Shown piece after piece: positions 1-10,213 of a DNA stretch of 64,000 nt. Position 1 is the first letter of the stretch. The number at the start of each line of letters is the position of its first letter. Under the pieces are notes generated by a model that was given only the letters and a program-made list of their open reading frames with translations, was not told the DNA's origin and did no database searches. The stretch covers positions 62,001 through 126,000 of the forward strand of contig NZ_NIRR01000003.1 of NCBI RefSeq assembly GCF_002204745.1, written 5' to 3'. The position numbers and the translations under genes were made by a program. The DNA is from Hymenobacter amundsenii. GTDB taxonomy: Bacteria > Bacteroidota > Bacteroidia > Cytophagales > Hymenobacteraceae.

Positions 1-1689
1 ACCATTGCCCACCCCGATTTTCTCGTAGATGGCCAGTTCAATACCGCCGCCTTTGTTGCCCCGCAGAGCCGCCATAGCGCTGTTCACGTCCATAGGGCCC
101 TCAATTTGGGCTGCTGGGGTTGGCAGAGCCGAGCCGCGGGCTACGCCGTCGTGCACGACTTTGTCCCAGGCCTGAGCGAAGTTGCCCGCGCCCAATAGCC
201 CCTGCCATTGCTGGCGGAGGTAGTTGTAGTACGTAGTGGGACTACCGGCCCAGGTCAGGAACGAATCCTGCGCCTGGCGGGTGGCGAACAGCGGCGTAAT
301 GACCGGCTGAGCCATGCTCAGGTAGCCACGCTTAGGCTCGTAGTCATTCCACGACTCCATGAAATGGTGGTCGGGAGCAGCGTAGAGGCAACGTTTGCCG
401 GTTTCGTCGAGGCGGTCGTTGAGCGAGATGGTGGTTTTCACCTTACCAGCTTCCAGCGCCTTGCCCAACGCCTCCCCCATTGGGTGGTCGAATACGGGGT
501 TGGCGTGGTAGAAAATCACGGCACCTACTTGGCCTGCAATGATGTCCTTGATAAGCCGGGCCATGCGCGCGTCGTCACCTTGGCGCACATAGGAAGGGTT
601 TGCCGTATCAACGGCGGCAGACCCAAGCTGCTGATTGATGGCGGCGACCAGGGTCTGAATGCCCATATCGTTGGAACCTGACACCACTAGGCCGCGCGAA
701 CCGGCACGGCGCAGGTCGGCAGCAGCCTGTGCTACTTTCTTGGAACCCGAAGCCGCTCCACCGCCCGTTATGGCATTGTAGAGCGCTACAACGGCGGCTC
801 CCATTTCCGAAGGTTTCATCGACTCCCGCACGTCGGCGTTGGAGCCGGTGAGCGACATGTTCGTTTCGAACTGGTAGTGCTTCGACATAGCACGCCGCTC
901 GCTCGATACTTTGCGGTTAACTACGTACTGACGGGCGTATTCAACGGGCGAAATCCAGGTGCCCAGGAAGTCGGCGCCAATGCCCACGATAACGTCGGCC
1001 TTGCTGAAATCGTAAGCTGGTAGCACGCCGCCGTTGGCACGCAACAGCGCCGAAGCCGAGTTTACGTCGTACATCACGTGCTCTGCCCCCCCGAAGCGGG
1101 CGGCAAACTCGTTGATGACTTTCTTGGTCGAGGGGCTGATAATGGTCGGCGACACGATGGCTACCCGGCCCGCACCGGCTAGCGCGGCCCGAACTTCCTG
1201 GTCGAGCTGGTCGGTGGCAATCTTCTGACCCTTCTTTGTGAAGTGCTGCAGACGCGCTCCGTCGTAGAGACTCAGCACCGCAGCCTGGGCGCGGGCCGAG
1301 AGGCCGCCACCCGTTACCGGCGATTCGGGGTTGCCTTCCAACTTGATTGGCCGGCCCTCGCGGGTCTTCACTAGCACGGCGTTGTAGTCTTGGCCGTTGA
1401 AGAACGTGGAGGCGTAGAAGTTAGCGATGCTCGGATCAACCTCCTCGGGCTTGTTGAGGTAGGGAATAGCCTTTTTGATCGGCGCTTCGCAGCTCGCCAG
1501 GGTAGCCGCGGCCAACCCGAAGCCCATGAGCTTGAGGAAATCACGGCGTGGGGCTACCGAAGCATCGGTAGTACCGTGGGTTTCCTTCACCGGCAAGAAG
1601 TCGGCAAACTCGGTCATGGCGTTCTTGATGAACTCCGGCGAATTTTCCAGCTCCTCGATTCCCTTCCAGTACTTAGGCGACTCTTGCAT
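1..1689 (-). CDS. actB: Alternative complex III subunit ActB (TAT-variant molybdopterin oxidoreductase-like), partial
   Basis: ActB is the large periplasm-facing iron-sulfur subunit of alternative complex III, which oxidises menaquinol and passes electrons to cytochrome c or an oxidase. Only the N-terminal part, about 563 residues, lies in the window; the gene continues past base 1. Reading the minus strand from the ATG at 1687-1689 gives a start MQESPKYWKGIEELE, a motif RRDFLKLMGFG near residue 50 that resembles a twin-arginine signal, and a following Ala/Leu stretch ending in ASCE that could be a lipobox. The body matches the molybdopterin-oxidoreductase fold of ActB, which in this family has lost the cofactor. 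It follows actA at 184 nt in the same direction, the usual actA-actB order. The frame stays open over the whole 1.7 kb. Confidence 0.9.
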   Translation of the reverse strand, partial: MQESPKYWKGIEELENSPEFIKNAMTEFADFLPVKETHGTTDASVAPRRDFLKLMGFGLAAATLASCEAPIKKAIPYLNKPEEVDPSIANFYASTFFNGQDYNAVLVKTREGRPIKLEGNPESPVTGGGLSARAQAAVLSLYDGARLQHFTKKGQKIATDQLDQEVRAALAGAGRVAIVSPTIISPSTKKVINEFAARFGGAEHVMYDVNSASALLRANGGVLPAYDFSKADVIVGIGADFLGTWISPVEYARQYVVNRKVSSERRAMSKHYQFETNMSLTGSNADVRESMKPSEMGAAVVALYNAITGGGAASGSKKVAQAAADLRRAGSRGLVVSGSNDMGIQTLVAAINQQLGSAAVDTANPSYVRQGDDARMARLIKDIIAGQVGAVIFYHANPVFDHPMGEALGKALEAGKVKTTISLNDRLDETGKRCLYAAPDHHFMESWNDYEPKRGYLSMAQPVITPLFATRQAQDSFLTWAGSPTTYYNYLRQQWQGLLGAGNFAQAWDKVVHDGVARGSALPTPAAQIEGPMDVNSAMAALRGNKGGGIELAIYEKIGVGNG

Positions 1690-1873
1690 TTGTTTTAGGG
1701 TCTTGGGGTCTTACAGACTTATCGGTTTGGATCCGACGCTTAGTAATCCGTAAGATGGTGCTTGTCTTGACTTGGGAAGTTATGCGTTGATGGGTCAAGC
1801 CTTGGACGTTGGTATTCTTGGGTCGTTCAATGAACAGAAACAAAAGATTATACCGCCCTAAGCTGCTAGGACC

Positions 1874-3226
1874 CTAGTAGTGGCACTTCGAGCACTCGGT
1901 ACCACCATTCGATGATACCGTGAAGGGCACTGCGCCGTTCTTGGTGTCGTGCAGCTTCACGAGGTTGTCGTAGTAGCCATTGCCCTTGGTGTTGAGGGGC
2001 GTTTCGCGGTGGCAGTTGATACACCAGCCCATCGTGAGCGCCGAATACTGATAAACCACCTCCATGTTCTGGATGGGGCCGTGGCAGGTCTGGCACTCCA
2101 GGCCACCCACCTGCGTGTGCTGGGAGTGGTTGAAGTAGGCCAGATCGGGTAGGTTGTGAACCCGCACCCACTGAATGGGCTGTTTGCGCTCGATGGCGCG
2201 GTAGATTTTCTTGATTTCCGGCGACTCTGTTTTGATCTGCGAGTGGCAGTTCATACAGATGTTAGGAGAAGGAATGTTGGCCGACTTAGCTTTGTACACC
2301 GAGGTGTGGCAATAGGCGCAGTTGATCTGGTTCTCGCCGGCGTGCAACTTGTGAGAGAAGGCAATTGGCTGGGTAGGCTGATAGCCCTGGGTCAAACCCA
2401 CGCCCATGGCGCCCTGAATCGTTTCGTAGAGCACAGCCAATACAAACACTGCCCCCACGATACCGCGCACGGCCGTCGATTTGTAGATTTTAGAGAAGTC
2501 GAAGCGCTGCTCCATCTGCTCCACGTCGCGGCCGTCGAGGTCTTTGCGGCCCCGCAGCACATCCTTCATGATGTTGGCGATGATGACCAGCGTTACCACC
2601 AATACAATCAGCACGACTACCAGCACGATGAGCAGGATGTTCATAGAGCTGCTCGCCTCGCCGTTGGCAGCGTCAGTACCATCAACTACAGTAGTAGCAC
2701 CTGCGCCGGCAGCAATGCCAGTAGGCACAGTGGTCTTACCTTCTTCCGACGTGATATAAGCTACGATGGACGTGATTTCTGCATCCGAGAGCTGGAAGCT
2801 AGGCATCTGCTGCTTCTGGTACTGGTTGTAGATTTTCACGGCATAGTCGTCGCCGCTGGCCACCAGCTTGCTCGAATTCTTGATCCATGGAATGATCCAC
2901 GACATCGGACGACGCTTGGTAATGCCACCCAGAGCCGGGCCTACTACCACGTCGTTGACGGCGTGGCACTGGGCGCAGTTGCCTTTAAAGAGGGCATCGC
3001 CGGCAGCGATGGCGGCGGGGTCGGCCGTAGTAGCACCCGCGGCGGCGGCCGGAGCGGCAGCAGCTACGGTGCCGGGCGTAACGCCTACCTCACTCGGGTT
3101 TTTGGAACTGCCGACCTCTCCGGCGGCTGTCGCTGCTCCTTGGGCTACGGCCGAACCGAAGCTTACAAAGAACAGGAGCAGAGCTAGAAAGAGGCGGGAA
3201 AGGGAACGAAGTCGGATGCTATCCAT
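1874..3226 (-). CDS. actA: Alternative complex III multiheme cytochrome c subunit ActA, with fused N-terminal monoheme domain
   Basis: This 450-residue protein is the heme-bearing subunit of alternative complex III. Residues 1-29 are a signal peptide ending SAVAQ. A low-complexity Ala-rich linker leads to a monoheme cytochrome c domain with CAQCH at 84-88 and a likely axial Met at 141. Membrane segments follow at about 195-217 and 253-270. The C-terminal part holds five further CxxCH motifs at 303, 324, 378, 402 and 445, the last ending two residues before the stop. Six hemes in total match a pentaheme ActA core plus an ActE-like monoheme domain, so I read this as a fusion. A textbook promoter lies 48 nt upstream. 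The heme motifs are direct observation; the fusion reading is inference from family knowledge. Confidence 0.92.
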   Translation of the reverse strand: MDSIRLRSLSRLFLALLLFFVSFGSAVAQGAATAAGEVGSSKNPSEVGVTPGTVAAAAPAAAAGATTADPAAIAAGDALFKGNCAQCHAVNDVVVGPALGGITKRRPMSWIIPWIKNSSKLVASGDDYAVKIYNQYQKQQMPSFQLSDAEITSIVAYITSEEGKTTVPTGIAAGAGATTVVDGTDAANGEASSSMNILLIVLVVVLIVLVVTLVIIANIMKDVLRGRKDLDGRDVEQMEQRFDFSKIYKSTAVRGIVGAVFVLAVLYETIQGAMGVGLTQGYQPTQPIAFSHKLHAGENQINCAYCHTSVYKAKSANIPSPNICMNCHSQIKTESPEIKKIYRAIERKQPIQWVRVHNLPDLAYFNHSQHTQVGGLECQTCHGPIQNMEVVYQYSALTMGWCINCHRETPLNTKGNGYYDNLVKLHDTKNGAVPFTVSSNGGTECSKCHY

Positions 3227-3273
3227 CGCACAGATTGACTAAAAAAAAGAAACGCGGGGGTGCTTCAAGGCCA

Positions 3274-3304
3274 CAAATGTAGCTTGGGAAAGCCAGAGAA
3301 CAAA
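3274..3304 (-). promoter_or_regulatory. Bacteroidota-type promoter of actA
   Basis: On the minus strand the -33 element TTTG (3301-3304) is separated by exactly 19 nt from TACATTTG (3274-3281). This is a perfect match to the Bacteroidota consensus TTTG-N19-TAnnTTTG. The implied start of transcription is about 40 nt before the actA ATG. Confidence 0.85.
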
Positions 3305-3562
3305 CCAGAAGAGGCTAATTTTCGCCGGTTTGCCGTTGCTTAGAATTATTCTAAGGGCCCAGTTCAGCTTGATACTGGACCCCTTCCAGCGCCAGTTTAT
3401 GGCTTTACCAACTTCCGCTCACATCGTAGTGCTTGCTTGCCCGCTACGTTAAAGGAACTAGCAGAAAAAGAGAAGGTTTGGCCTCGGACAAGCAAAATGT
3501 CTGCTGGCTAAACTTTTAGGTGCAACCTATTATATATAGCTAGTATTTACCCCGATTTTTTC
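3305..3562. other. Intergenic spacer between divergent actA and rpsF
   Basis: No gene is visible here. The side near rpsF (about 3490-3560) is AT-rich, as expected upstream of a strong ribosomal protein promoter. I see no convincing RNA gene or repeat. Confidence 0.5.
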
Positions 3563-3570
3563 TACCTTTG
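3563..3570 (+). promoter_or_regulatory. Promoter -7 box of the rpsF operon
   Basis: TACCTTTG matches TAnnTTTG. Nineteen nt upstream the expected TTTG is weak (CTAG at 3540-3543) but lies in an AT-rich tract. The predicted leader to the rpsF ATG is about 35 nt. Confidence 0.7.
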
Positions 3571-3611
3571 CCCCTCATTTATTTTTTCACATCACATTCC
3601 ACCCCGTCGTA

Positions 3612-3983
3612 ATGGCAGTAAGAAATTACGAGACGGTCTTCGTCCTCACTCCAGTACTCAACGAGAGTCAGGTACAAGAGACGGTCGAGAAGTTCTCACA
3701 GGTGCTTAAGGAAAATAGCGCCGACATCATCAACACTGAATCGTGGGGCCTGAAAAAGCTGGCTTACCCGATTCAGAAAAAAAACACCGGGTATTACTTC
3801 CTCGTGGAGTTTACCGGCGAAGGCAACATCGTAGATGTTCTGGAACTGGCGTTCCGCCGCGATGAGCGCATCATCCGTTTCCTCACCACGGTGCTCGATA
3901 AGCACGCCGTGGAGTACGCGGGTCGTCGTCGCAAAGGCGAAATGAATCAACCAAAACCTAAAACGTCCGAAGCAGTTGGCTAA
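3612..3983 (+). CDS. rpsF: 30S ribosomal protein bS6
   Basis: This 123-residue protein is bS6, which binds 16S rRNA in the platform of the small subunit together with bS18. The sequence begins [14 protein letters not shown], the typical bS6 start strand, and carries the family-typical segment [10 protein letters not shown] near residue 45 and an [11 protein letters not shown] segment near residue 80. A charged tail follows. It is the first gene of an rpsF-rpsR-rplI operon, the standard bacterial order without the ssb or priB insertion seen in some lineages. The next gene starts 10 nt after the stop. Confidence 0.97.
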   Translation: MAVRNYETVFVLTPVLNESQVQETVEKFSQVLKENSADIINTESWGLKKLAYPIQKKNTGYYFLVEFTGEGNIVDVLELAFRRDERIIRFLTTVLDKHAVEYAGRRRKGEMNQPKPKTSEAVG

Positions 3984-3993
3984 GCAAAGAAAA

Positions 3994-4245
3994 ATGAGTC
4001 TCGCAAACGAGCGTCTGCACAAGCAGGACGCCCGTAAGAAGTACTGCCGCTTTCAGAAAGCCGGTATCAAGTACGTCGACTACAAAGACCCGAACTTCCT
4101 GTTGAAGTTCGTAAACGAGCAGGGCCGCATCTTGCCCCGTCGTATTACCGGCACCAGCCTCAAGTTCCAGCGCAAAGTAGCCCAGGCAGTAGCCAAGGCC
4201 CGCCACCTGGCCCTGATGCCCTACGTAACCGACTCGTTGAAATAA
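3994..4245 (+). CDS. rpsR: 30S ribosomal protein bS18
   Basis: This 83-residue protein is bS18, the partner of bS6 on the platform of the small subunit. I chose the ATG at 3994 ([18 protein letters not shown]). A TTG at 3976 in the same frame would add six residues and overlap the rpsF stop, but the ATG form fits the length seen in this phylum. The conserved block [20 protein letters not shown] and the basic segment [19 protein letters not shown] are clear. It is in operon with rpsF. Confidence 0.95.
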   Translation: MSLANERLHKQDARKKYCRFQKAGIKYVDYKDPNFLLKFVNEQGRILPRRITGTSLKFQRKVAQAVAKARHLALMPYVTDSLK

Positions 4246-4255
4246 GTTTTAGACA

Positions 4256-4355
4256 TGAGATGGTGAGAAGTGAGAGGTGAGACTACGTTCTAGCTTCTTC
4301 ATACTAGGAGATAAACTACCGAACGTAGTCTCACCTCTCACTTCTTACCATCTCA
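4256..4355. repeat. Long inverted repeat, TGAGAAGTGAG family, between rpsR and rplI
   Basis: Two 35-bp arms (4256-4290 and 4321-4355) are reverse complements with one mismatch, around a 30-nt spacer. The arms are made of the words GGTGAGAAGTGAGAGGTGAG. The same words occur in the outer arms of the repeats at 39809-39932 and 63673-63733. It lies inside the ribosomal operon, 15 nt before the rplI ATG, so it would fold in the mRNA between rpsR and rplI. Confidence 0.9.
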
Positions 4356-4369
4356 CTTCTCAAATAAAC

Positions 4370-4813
4370 ATGGAAGTATTTCTGAAAGACGACGTTAAGG
4401 GCCTCGGCTACAAGAACGACCTCGTGACGGTAAAGCCCGGCTACGGCCGCAATTACCTGATGCCTCAGGGCCTGGCCGTACTGGCCGACAAGACCAACAA
4501 GAAAATTGTAGCTGAGAACGTACGCCAGGCTGCCCACAAGGCCGACAAGGTGAAGGGCGATGCCCAAGCCATTGCCGACCAGATTGGTGACATGGTACTT
4601 GACATTCCAGCTAAAGTGGGTGAAAGCGGCAAAATCTTCGGCCGTGTAACCACGCTTCAGCTTTCCGACGCCCTCAAGGCGAAGGGCATTGACGTAGACC
4701 GCAAGCGTCTCTCGTTCGACACCGATCCGACTTCGGTAGGCGAGTACACTGCTTCGGCCGATCTGCACCGCGAGGTGAAGCACAAAATCCGCTTCAACGT
4801 AGTAGCCGAGTAG
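4370..4813 (+). CDS. rplI: 50S ribosomal protein bL9
   Basis: This 147-residue protein is bL9, which binds domain V of 23S rRNA and extends from the large subunit. It starts MEVFLKDDVKGLGYKNDLV and contains the signature region GYGRNYLMPQGLAV near residue 25, a long charged helix, and a C-terminal domain with ...KVGESGKIFGRVTTLQLSDAL. Longer readings starting upstream run through the inverted repeat and are not credible, so the ATG at 4370 is chosen. It is the third gene of the ribosomal operon and is followed by a strong terminator. Confidence 0.96.
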   Translation: MEVFLKDDVKGLGYKNDLVTVKPGYGRNYLMPQGLAVLADKTNKKIVAENVRQAAHKADKVKGDAQAIADQIGDMVLDIPAKVGESGKIFGRVTTLQLSDALKAKGIDVDRKRLSFDTDPTSVGEYTASADLHREVKHKIRFNVVAE

Positions 4814-4842
4814 GCTACCCGTAAAACGCCGTTTGGCGGGCC

Positions 4843-4880
4843 AAAACGCCCGGTTGCTTTAGCAGCCGGGCGTTTTGTTT
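4843..4880 (+). terminator. Rho-independent terminator of the rpsF-rpsR-rplI operon
   Basis: The 11-bp stem AAAACGCCCGG (4843-4853) pairs with CCGGGCGTTTT (4866-4876), with extra GC pairing in the loop and a short T tract after it. It lies 30 nt after the rplI stop. Confidence 0.85.
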
Positions 4881-5162
4881 GGTTGTTACGCGGGGCATTG
4901 GGGTAGGCGCAAGGCCGCGCTTCACCCGGCTGGTCAGGCTCCCGAACTCAAATGGCCGTACTTATTCCGACCTTTACCCGTACATCCGGAAAGTTTGCCG
5001 CGCAGTGGCGCGCCTGACTGGTTGTATCTCCCCATTATAGGCAGCAACTGAACCGCGTTTCCCCGCTGGAAATGCGCCCCGCCGACCGGCTATTTTGGCC
5101 GAACGCGGGATGTTGAGTAGGTTGCCTGTCCGTTGGCCCGCTTCCGGGCCGTATTTAGCCCA
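4881..5162. other. Intergenic region before the GSCFA gene
   Basis: About 280 nt between the rplI terminator and the next start codon. I see no gene, repeat or clear TAnnTTTG promoter here. Confidence 0.45.
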
Positions 5163-7901
5163 ATGTTTCGTACTGAAATCCCGCTTACGCCCCTCCCCCA
5201 CCAGCTGCCGCCCTCGGCGCGGGTCCTGACGCTGGGGTCCTGTTTTTCGGATACCATCGGCTCGCGCCTGACTGAGTTCAAGGTCGCGACTATGGTGAAT
5301 CCGTTTGGCACTGTATTCAACCCGATTTCGGCCTGCAAGCTACTACGAGCAGCAGCCGGCGAAGATATGGATTGGCAACAGCACCTAGTGGAAGCCCGCG
5401 GCCGCTGGCAGAGCTACGACCTGCACGCCGAAATCGGGGCCGAATCGCCCGTAGAGCTGCTGCAGCATGTGCAGCAGCTAGCCCGCGAGGTGGGCGTGTT
5501 CCTGGCCACGGCCGACGTCGTGGTGCTCACACTGGGCTCGGCCTACGCTTACCGGCTGCGAGAAACCGGAGAACTGGTCAGCAATTGCCACAAGGTATCG
5601 GCCGACCAGTTTGATAAGGAACTGCTCACGGCCGACGAAATTATTGCCGCCGTTGCCGAAACCCACGCCTACCTGCGCCGCATCAATCCGAAGCTGCGCT
5701 TTGTGCTTACGGTGAGCCCAGTGCGCCATCTCAAGGATACGTTGGTGCTCAATTCGGCCAGCAAAGCCATGCTGCGGGTGGCCTGCCACTACCTGAGCGA
5801 GTTGCTGCCCGATGTCACCTACTTCCCGGCCTACGAGCTGCTGGTAGATGATTTGCGCGACTACCGTTTCTATGCCTCCGACATGCTACACCTTTCGGAG
5901 ACAGCGGAGAACTACGTGTGGGAGCGGTTTACGCGGACCTACTTCGATGCGGCTTTCGGGCGCTTCAAAAAGGAGTGGGAAGGAATCCGGCTGAACCTCG
6001 GCCACCGGCCTTTGTACGCGGCCGCTCCCGAGCACCGCGCGTTCCTGGAGAATACGCTGGAGCGTCTGCGCAAGCTCTCCGGCCAGGCCGATGTGCGCAT
6101 GGAACTGCTGCACGTGGAGCGTGAGCTGGCGAACCTGCCCGTACCGACTGCCGCAGTTGCGACCGTGGAGTACGACGATGGCGAGGAGCGCATCGATGTA
6201 GGCTCGTTCGACGATGACGCTACTCCTGATGAAGCACCGCTCGTAAAAACTACGCCCGTTACCGCAGCCGAAGCAGCCGCAGTTACTTCCGCCGCTCCTA
6301 CTAAGGCTGCGCCGCAGGAACCGGCACAGCCCCGGTCTGCCTCCCGAGCCAGCCTCATCCGGCCAGGAGCCGGTTTGCTGGTGGAAGAAGCCGAAGACGA
6401 CGAACCAACCGAAGACGATGATGCAGTTGAGGCAGCTGACGCCGAAGTATCGGCCGATTCGGCTTACGACCACGCTTACTCGCCTGTTGCCAGCGAGCTG
6501 ACGGCCGGAAGTGCCGAGGAGGAAATTGCCGAAGACGACAATGACGAGCCAGAAGCTACCGGTCCAGAATCGGCGGAAGAAGCGTCCCGCCGTAAGAAAC
6601 GTCGCTCGCGGGGTGGGGCTAAGCGCACCAAGCGCAAGCACGCCCGTCTGGCGGCCGAACAGGCTGCTGGCGAAGACCAGTCCGAATCTAGCGTGGTAGC
6701 CACTGCGCCCGCACCGGTGCCAGACGAACCGCTTGCGGCCGCCGAAGCACAGGAAGCCGATAACGAACCTGCTACGGACGTCATTTATGTAACCGAGGCT
6801 GAATTGCGTGCTCCCCGCCCCCGGCCCGAAGCCTCAATTCCGGCCGAATTGGTAGCCCCGGAAGCGGACGCTGAACCAGAGGTGGCGGCGGAGCCTGCCG
6901 TGGAAGGTGAGGCAGCGACTGAGGAGGTAGCCAACCGCCGAAGCCGCAATAACCGCCGGGGCAACAAGCGCGAGCAAGCTCCGCGCTATGGTGGCCGCCC
7001 GGCCCGCCAGCCCCTCTACGCAGCCGATGCCGAAGCCCCCGCATCGGAAGCGGCTAGCCCAGTTGCTGAACCCGCTTCGGCAGCTGCTACCACAACTCAC
7101 TCCGGGCCCGCTGCTGAGCGAACGGCTACGCCTGAACCAACTGCTCCGGTTTCGGAGAAACCAGTCGCGGAAGTAGCCGTTGCAACGGCAGCAACGGAAA
7201 CTGCCGCGAAGAAGCGGGCATCCCGGTCAAGACCCGCTAAGGGCTCGGTAGCCCCTGCCCAAACGGCTGGCTCGGCTGGTGCAGTCCCATCGGCTTCCAT
7301 CGCAACGCCTGCCCTAGCTCCTTCAGTTGAGGTAGCGTCGCCCAGGAAACCGACTCGTCGTAAAGCAGACGCCAAAGCTGCTACCCCAGCAGCGGTTCCG
7401 CCGGCTTCGGCCAAGGAGTCGCAGAGCGCCCCGGTTAATGAGGTATTGGCAACGGCTGCTGTGAGTACGGACTCCACCTCAGCCCCCGTGGCAGAACCCA
7501 CTCCGGCTAAATCCGCGACTAAAAAGCGAACTGCGACTAAGCCCAAACCTACGGCCAAATTCAAAGCCTCAACTAAGCCGAAGGAAGTCGCACAGCCAGA
7601 AGCAGCCGCTAAGCCAGCCGCCGCCGAAGCTACTCCCGTACCGACTGAGGCCAAAGCTGCCGCGAAACCGAAAAGTAGCGTTAAGCCTAAGGCTGCGGTA
7701 AAGCCTAAAGTGGCAGCCAAGGGCAAGGCCCCTACCAAGGCGCAAACTTCGGCTAAAGTGAAACCCACTGAACCGGCGGCCACCCCTCCCGCTGATACCC
7801 CGGCACCAACAGCCAAGCCTAAGGCGGCGGCCAAACCCCGGGCCAAGTCAACGGCTAAGAAGAAAGAGGCCTCCGATACGCCAGCTCCAGAAACTACCTG
7901 A
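5163..7901 (+). CDS. GSCFA-domain protein with very long Ala/Pro/Lys-rich C-terminal tail
   Basis: The first about 280 residues form a GSCFA domain, named for the motif seen here as LGSCFSD at residues 24-30; the family is SGNH-hydrolase-like and its substrate is not known. A second conserved block [12 protein letters not shown] lies near residue 118, and the segment [24 protein letters not shown] near 215-240 is also typical. After about residue 330 the protein turns into roughly 580 residues of low-complexity Ala, Pro, Glu and Lys sequence, first acidic, then rich in [13 protein letters not shown] repeats resembling histone H1. The usual family member is about 320-350 residues. The start is the ATG at 5163; an in-frame TTG at 5133 is less likely. 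It ends in a good terminator. Confidence 0.85.
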   Translation: MFRTEIPLTPLPHQLPPSARVLTLGSCFSDTIGSRLTEFKVATMVNPFGTVFNPISACKLLRAAAGEDMDWQQHLVEARGRWQSYDLHAEIGAESPVELLQHVQQLAREVGVFLATADVVVLTLGSAYAYRLRETGELVSNCHKVSADQFDKELLTADEIIAAVAETHAYLRRINPKLRFVLTVSPVRHLKDTLVLNSASKAMLRVACHYLSELLPDVTYFPAYELLVDDLRDYRFYASDMLHLSETAENYVWERFTRTYFDAAFGRFKKEWEGIRLNLGHRPLYAAAPEHRAFLENTLERLRKLSGQADVRMELLHVERELANLPVPTAAVATVEYDDGEERIDVGSFDDDATPDEAPLVKTTPVTAAEAAAVTSAAPTKAAPQEPAQPRSASRASLIRPGAGLLVEEAEDDEPTEDDDAVEAADAEVSADSAYDHAYSPVASELTAGSAEEEIAEDDNDEPEATGPESAEEASRRKKRRSRGGAKRTKRKHARLAAEQAAGEDQSESSVVATAPAPVPDEPLAAAEAQEADNEPATDVIYVTEAELRAPRPRPEASIPAELVAPEADAEPEVAAEPAVEGEAATEEVANRRSRNNRRGNKREQAPRYGGRPARQPLYAADAEAPASEAASPVAEPASAAATTTHSGPAAERTATPEPTAPVSEKPVAEVAVATAATETAAKKRASRSRPAKGSVAPAQTAGSAGAVPSASIATPALAPSVEVASPRKPTRRKADAKAATPAAVPPASAKESQSAPVNEVLATAAVSTDSTSAPVAEPTPAKSATKKRTATKPKPTAKFKASTKPKEVAQPEAAAKPAAAEATPVPTEAKAAAKPKSSVKPKAAVKPKVAAKGKAPTKAQTSAKVKPTEPAATPPADTPAPTAKPKAAAKPRAKSTAKKKEASDTPAPETT

Positions 7902-7905
7902 TTTC

Positions 7906-7940
7906 CCAAACCCGGCCCTCATGGACCGGGTTTGGTGTTT
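7906..7940 (+). terminator. Rho-independent terminator after the GSCFA gene
   Basis: The 10-bp stem CCAAACCCGG (7906-7915) pairs with CCGGGTTTGG (7926-7935), followed by TGTTT. It lies five nt after the stop codon. Confidence 0.75.
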
Positions 7941-8023
7941 ATAGCCGGTTACATCCTGACTGGCATAACGCGGCGGCGGTTCTTCTTGCTTCCTACTCGC
8001 TGTTACTTATTCAACCCTTAACT

Positions 8024-10051
8024 ATGTCCCTGCCTGCTGCCAACCGCCTTCAGCACGAATCCAGCCCCTATTTGCTCCAACATGCCTGTAACCCGGTAGA
8101 TTGGTACCCCTGGGGGGAAGAGGCATTGGCGCGGGCGCGGCAAGAGCAGAAACCGTTACTGGTGAGCATCGGGTACGCAGCCTGCCACTGGTGTCACGTG
8201 ATGGAGCACGAGTCGTTCGAGAACCCGCAGGTGGCGGCCGTGATGAACGCGCATTTTGTGTGCGTGAAGGTGGACCGGGAGGAGCGCCCCGACGTGGACC
8301 AGGTGTACTTGGATGCTTTGCAGGCCATGGGCCTGCGGGGCGGCTGGCCGTTAAACGTGTTCCTGACCCCGGAGGCCAAGCCATTTTATGGCGGCACCTA
8401 TTTCCGGCCCGCCGAATGGCTACAGCTGGTCGCCAGCATTGGGACGGGCTATGCCGGGGAGCACCGGGCCGAGCTGGATGCCTCGGCCGAACAGTTCGCG
8501 CAGGTGCTGCAAATCAGTGAGCTGAAAAAATTCAGAGTGCCGGAGTCGGCCGAAGGGTTGTCGGCGACCCAATTCGCGGCGCTTACGGAAAACCTAGCGG
8601 CCCGCTTCGACCAGGAAAAGGGCGGGCTCGACCGGTTCCCCAAGTTCCCGATGCCCATTATCTGGCGTTTTCTACTCCGGGCCCAAGCCCAGAGCGCCAG
8701 CCCGGAGCTGCTGAAACAGCTGCACCTGACGCTGCACGAAATGGCCTGGGGCGGCCTCTACGACCAGATCGGCGGCGGGTTCGCCCGCTACTCCACCGAT
8801 GCCGACTGGTTGGTGCCCCACTTCGAAAAGATGCTCTACGACCAAGGCCAGCTGCTGAGCCTCTACGCCGAAGCGTTTCAGGCCTCCGGTGAGGGGCTCT
8901 ACCGTGAGATGGTGTTCGGCACAGTGGAATTTCTGCAACGCGAGCTACGGAGCCCGGAAGGTGGTTTTTACGCCTCGCTCGATGCCGATAGTGAAGGCGT
9001 AGAAGGCAAGTTCTATGTCTGGACCCGGGAGGAATTGCAGGCGGTGCTCGGCGACGAGGAACGGTTGGCCACGGCTTATTACCAGTGCACGGCCGTTGGT
9101 AACTGGGAACACGGCACCAACATCCTGCACCGCCGCCAGTCGGACGCCGATTTTGCCGCTGCCCACGAGTTGGCCCCCGCCGTGCTGACCGACTTAGTAC
9201 GCGGCTGGCGAATCAAGCTGTTGGCTGCCCGCTCCGAGCGGCCCCGCCCGGCCCTCGACGATAAAATCCTGACTGGTTGGAATGCCCTGACCATCCAGGG
9301 CATGCTCGATGCCTACCGGGCCTTTGGGGAACCCAGCTTTCTGCGGCTGGCCCAGCAATGCGCCGAATTTCTGCGCGAAAACCTCGTGCACGGCGGCCGG
9401 CTACACCGTAGCTACAAGAATGGCCGGGCCACTATTCCCGCTTTTCTGGAAGATTATGCGCTGCTGATTCAGGCCTTTATCAGCCTCTACGAAGCCACTT
9501 TCGCGGACGAGTGGCTGCACGAAGCCCAGCACCTGACGACCACCGTGTTGGCGCACTTCTTCGACCCCGCCGAGCAGCAGTTCTTCTACACCGCCGACGA
9601 TGGCGAGGTGCTCATCGCCCGCAAAAAGGAAATCATCGACAACGTGTTACCTGCCTCTAACTCCGTGATGGCCCACAACCTGTACCGCCTGGGCCTACAT
9701 TTTGAGAATGCCGAGTACCTCGCCCTGGCTGCCACCATGCTCGGGCGCGTGCAGACGCTAGTAGTGCAGGAGCCGGCTAATTTCGCCAACTGGGCCAGCC
9801 TGTACGCCAACCTAGTTCAGCCCACCGCTGAAATTGCTGTGGTCGGCCCCGAAGCGGAGGCATTTCGGCAGGAGCTGAGCCGGAATTTCCTGCCGAATAC
9901 GGTGCTGGCCGGCACCCCGCAGACCAGCACGCTGCCCCTGCTGCGCGGCCGCGAGGCCCGGAACGGAAACACGACGGTATACGTCTGTTTTAACCGCACC
10001 TGCCAGCAACCGGTACACTCGGTAGCCGAGGCCTTGGAGCTGCTGGCCTAA
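8024..10051 (+). CDS. Thioredoxin-domain protein of the YyaL / DUF255 family
   Basis: This 675-residue protein combines an N-terminal thioredoxin-like DUF255 domain with an alpha/alpha-barrel region resembling N-acylglucosamine epimerases and glycosidases. It matches the family of bacterial YyaL and mammalian SPATA20, whose biochemical function is not settled. The start [21 protein letters not shown] is diagnostic, and the redox-like motif CHWC lies at residues 54-57. Further family blocks are [44 protein letters not shown] and [12 protein letters not shown]. The length is normal for the family. It stands alone between a terminator upstream and the priA promoter region downstream. Confidence 0.9.
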   Translation: MSLPAANRLQHESSPYLLQHACNPVDWYPWGEEALARARQEQKPLLVSIGYAACHWCHVMEHESFENPQVAAVMNAHFVCVKVDREERPDVDQVYLDALQAMGLRGGWPLNVFLTPEAKPFYGGTYFRPAEWLQLVASIGTGYAGEHRAELDASAEQFAQVLQISELKKFRVPESAEGLSATQFAALTENLAARFDQEKGGLDRFPKFPMPIIWRFLLRAQAQSASPELLKQLHLTLHEMAWGGLYDQIGGGFARYSTDADWLVPHFEKMLYDQGQLLSLYAEAFQASGEGLYREMVFGTVEFLQRELRSPEGGFYASLDADSEGVEGKFYVWTREELQAVLGDEERLATAYYQCTAVGNWEHGTNILHRRQSDADFAAAHELAPAVLTDLVRGWRIKLLAARSERPRPALDDKILTGWNALTIQGMLDAYRAFGEPSFLRLAQQCAEFLRENLVHGGRLHRSYKNGRATIPAFLEDYALLIQAFISLYEATFADEWLHEAQHLTTTVLAHFFDPAEQQFFYTADDGEVLIARKKEIIDNVLPASNSVMAHNLYRLGLHFENAEYLALAATMLGRVQTLVVQEPANFANWASLYANLVQPTAEIAVVGPEAEAFRQELSRNFLPNTVLAGTPQTSTLPLLRGREARNGNTTVYVCFNRTCQQPVHSVAEALELLA

Positions 10052-10213
10052 CCTGCTGGCCCAACTGAATTTGCCGCTTAGCCTTCCGTAGCGGCGGCGG
10101 CTGGTGTATCTTTACTAACTGTTCTGTCGCCGCCGGGCGGCCGCAATGCGCCTTGGGCTCGTTGTGGGCCCCCTCTTTTGTATTGCCTTCCGTTGAGTCT
10201 TTCGTTTGATTTT

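Noticed and set aside
208..681. Long plus-strand open frame opposite the ActB gene
   Set aside because: It is antisense to a clearly conserved protein and has no family features. High GC content creates many such open frames.
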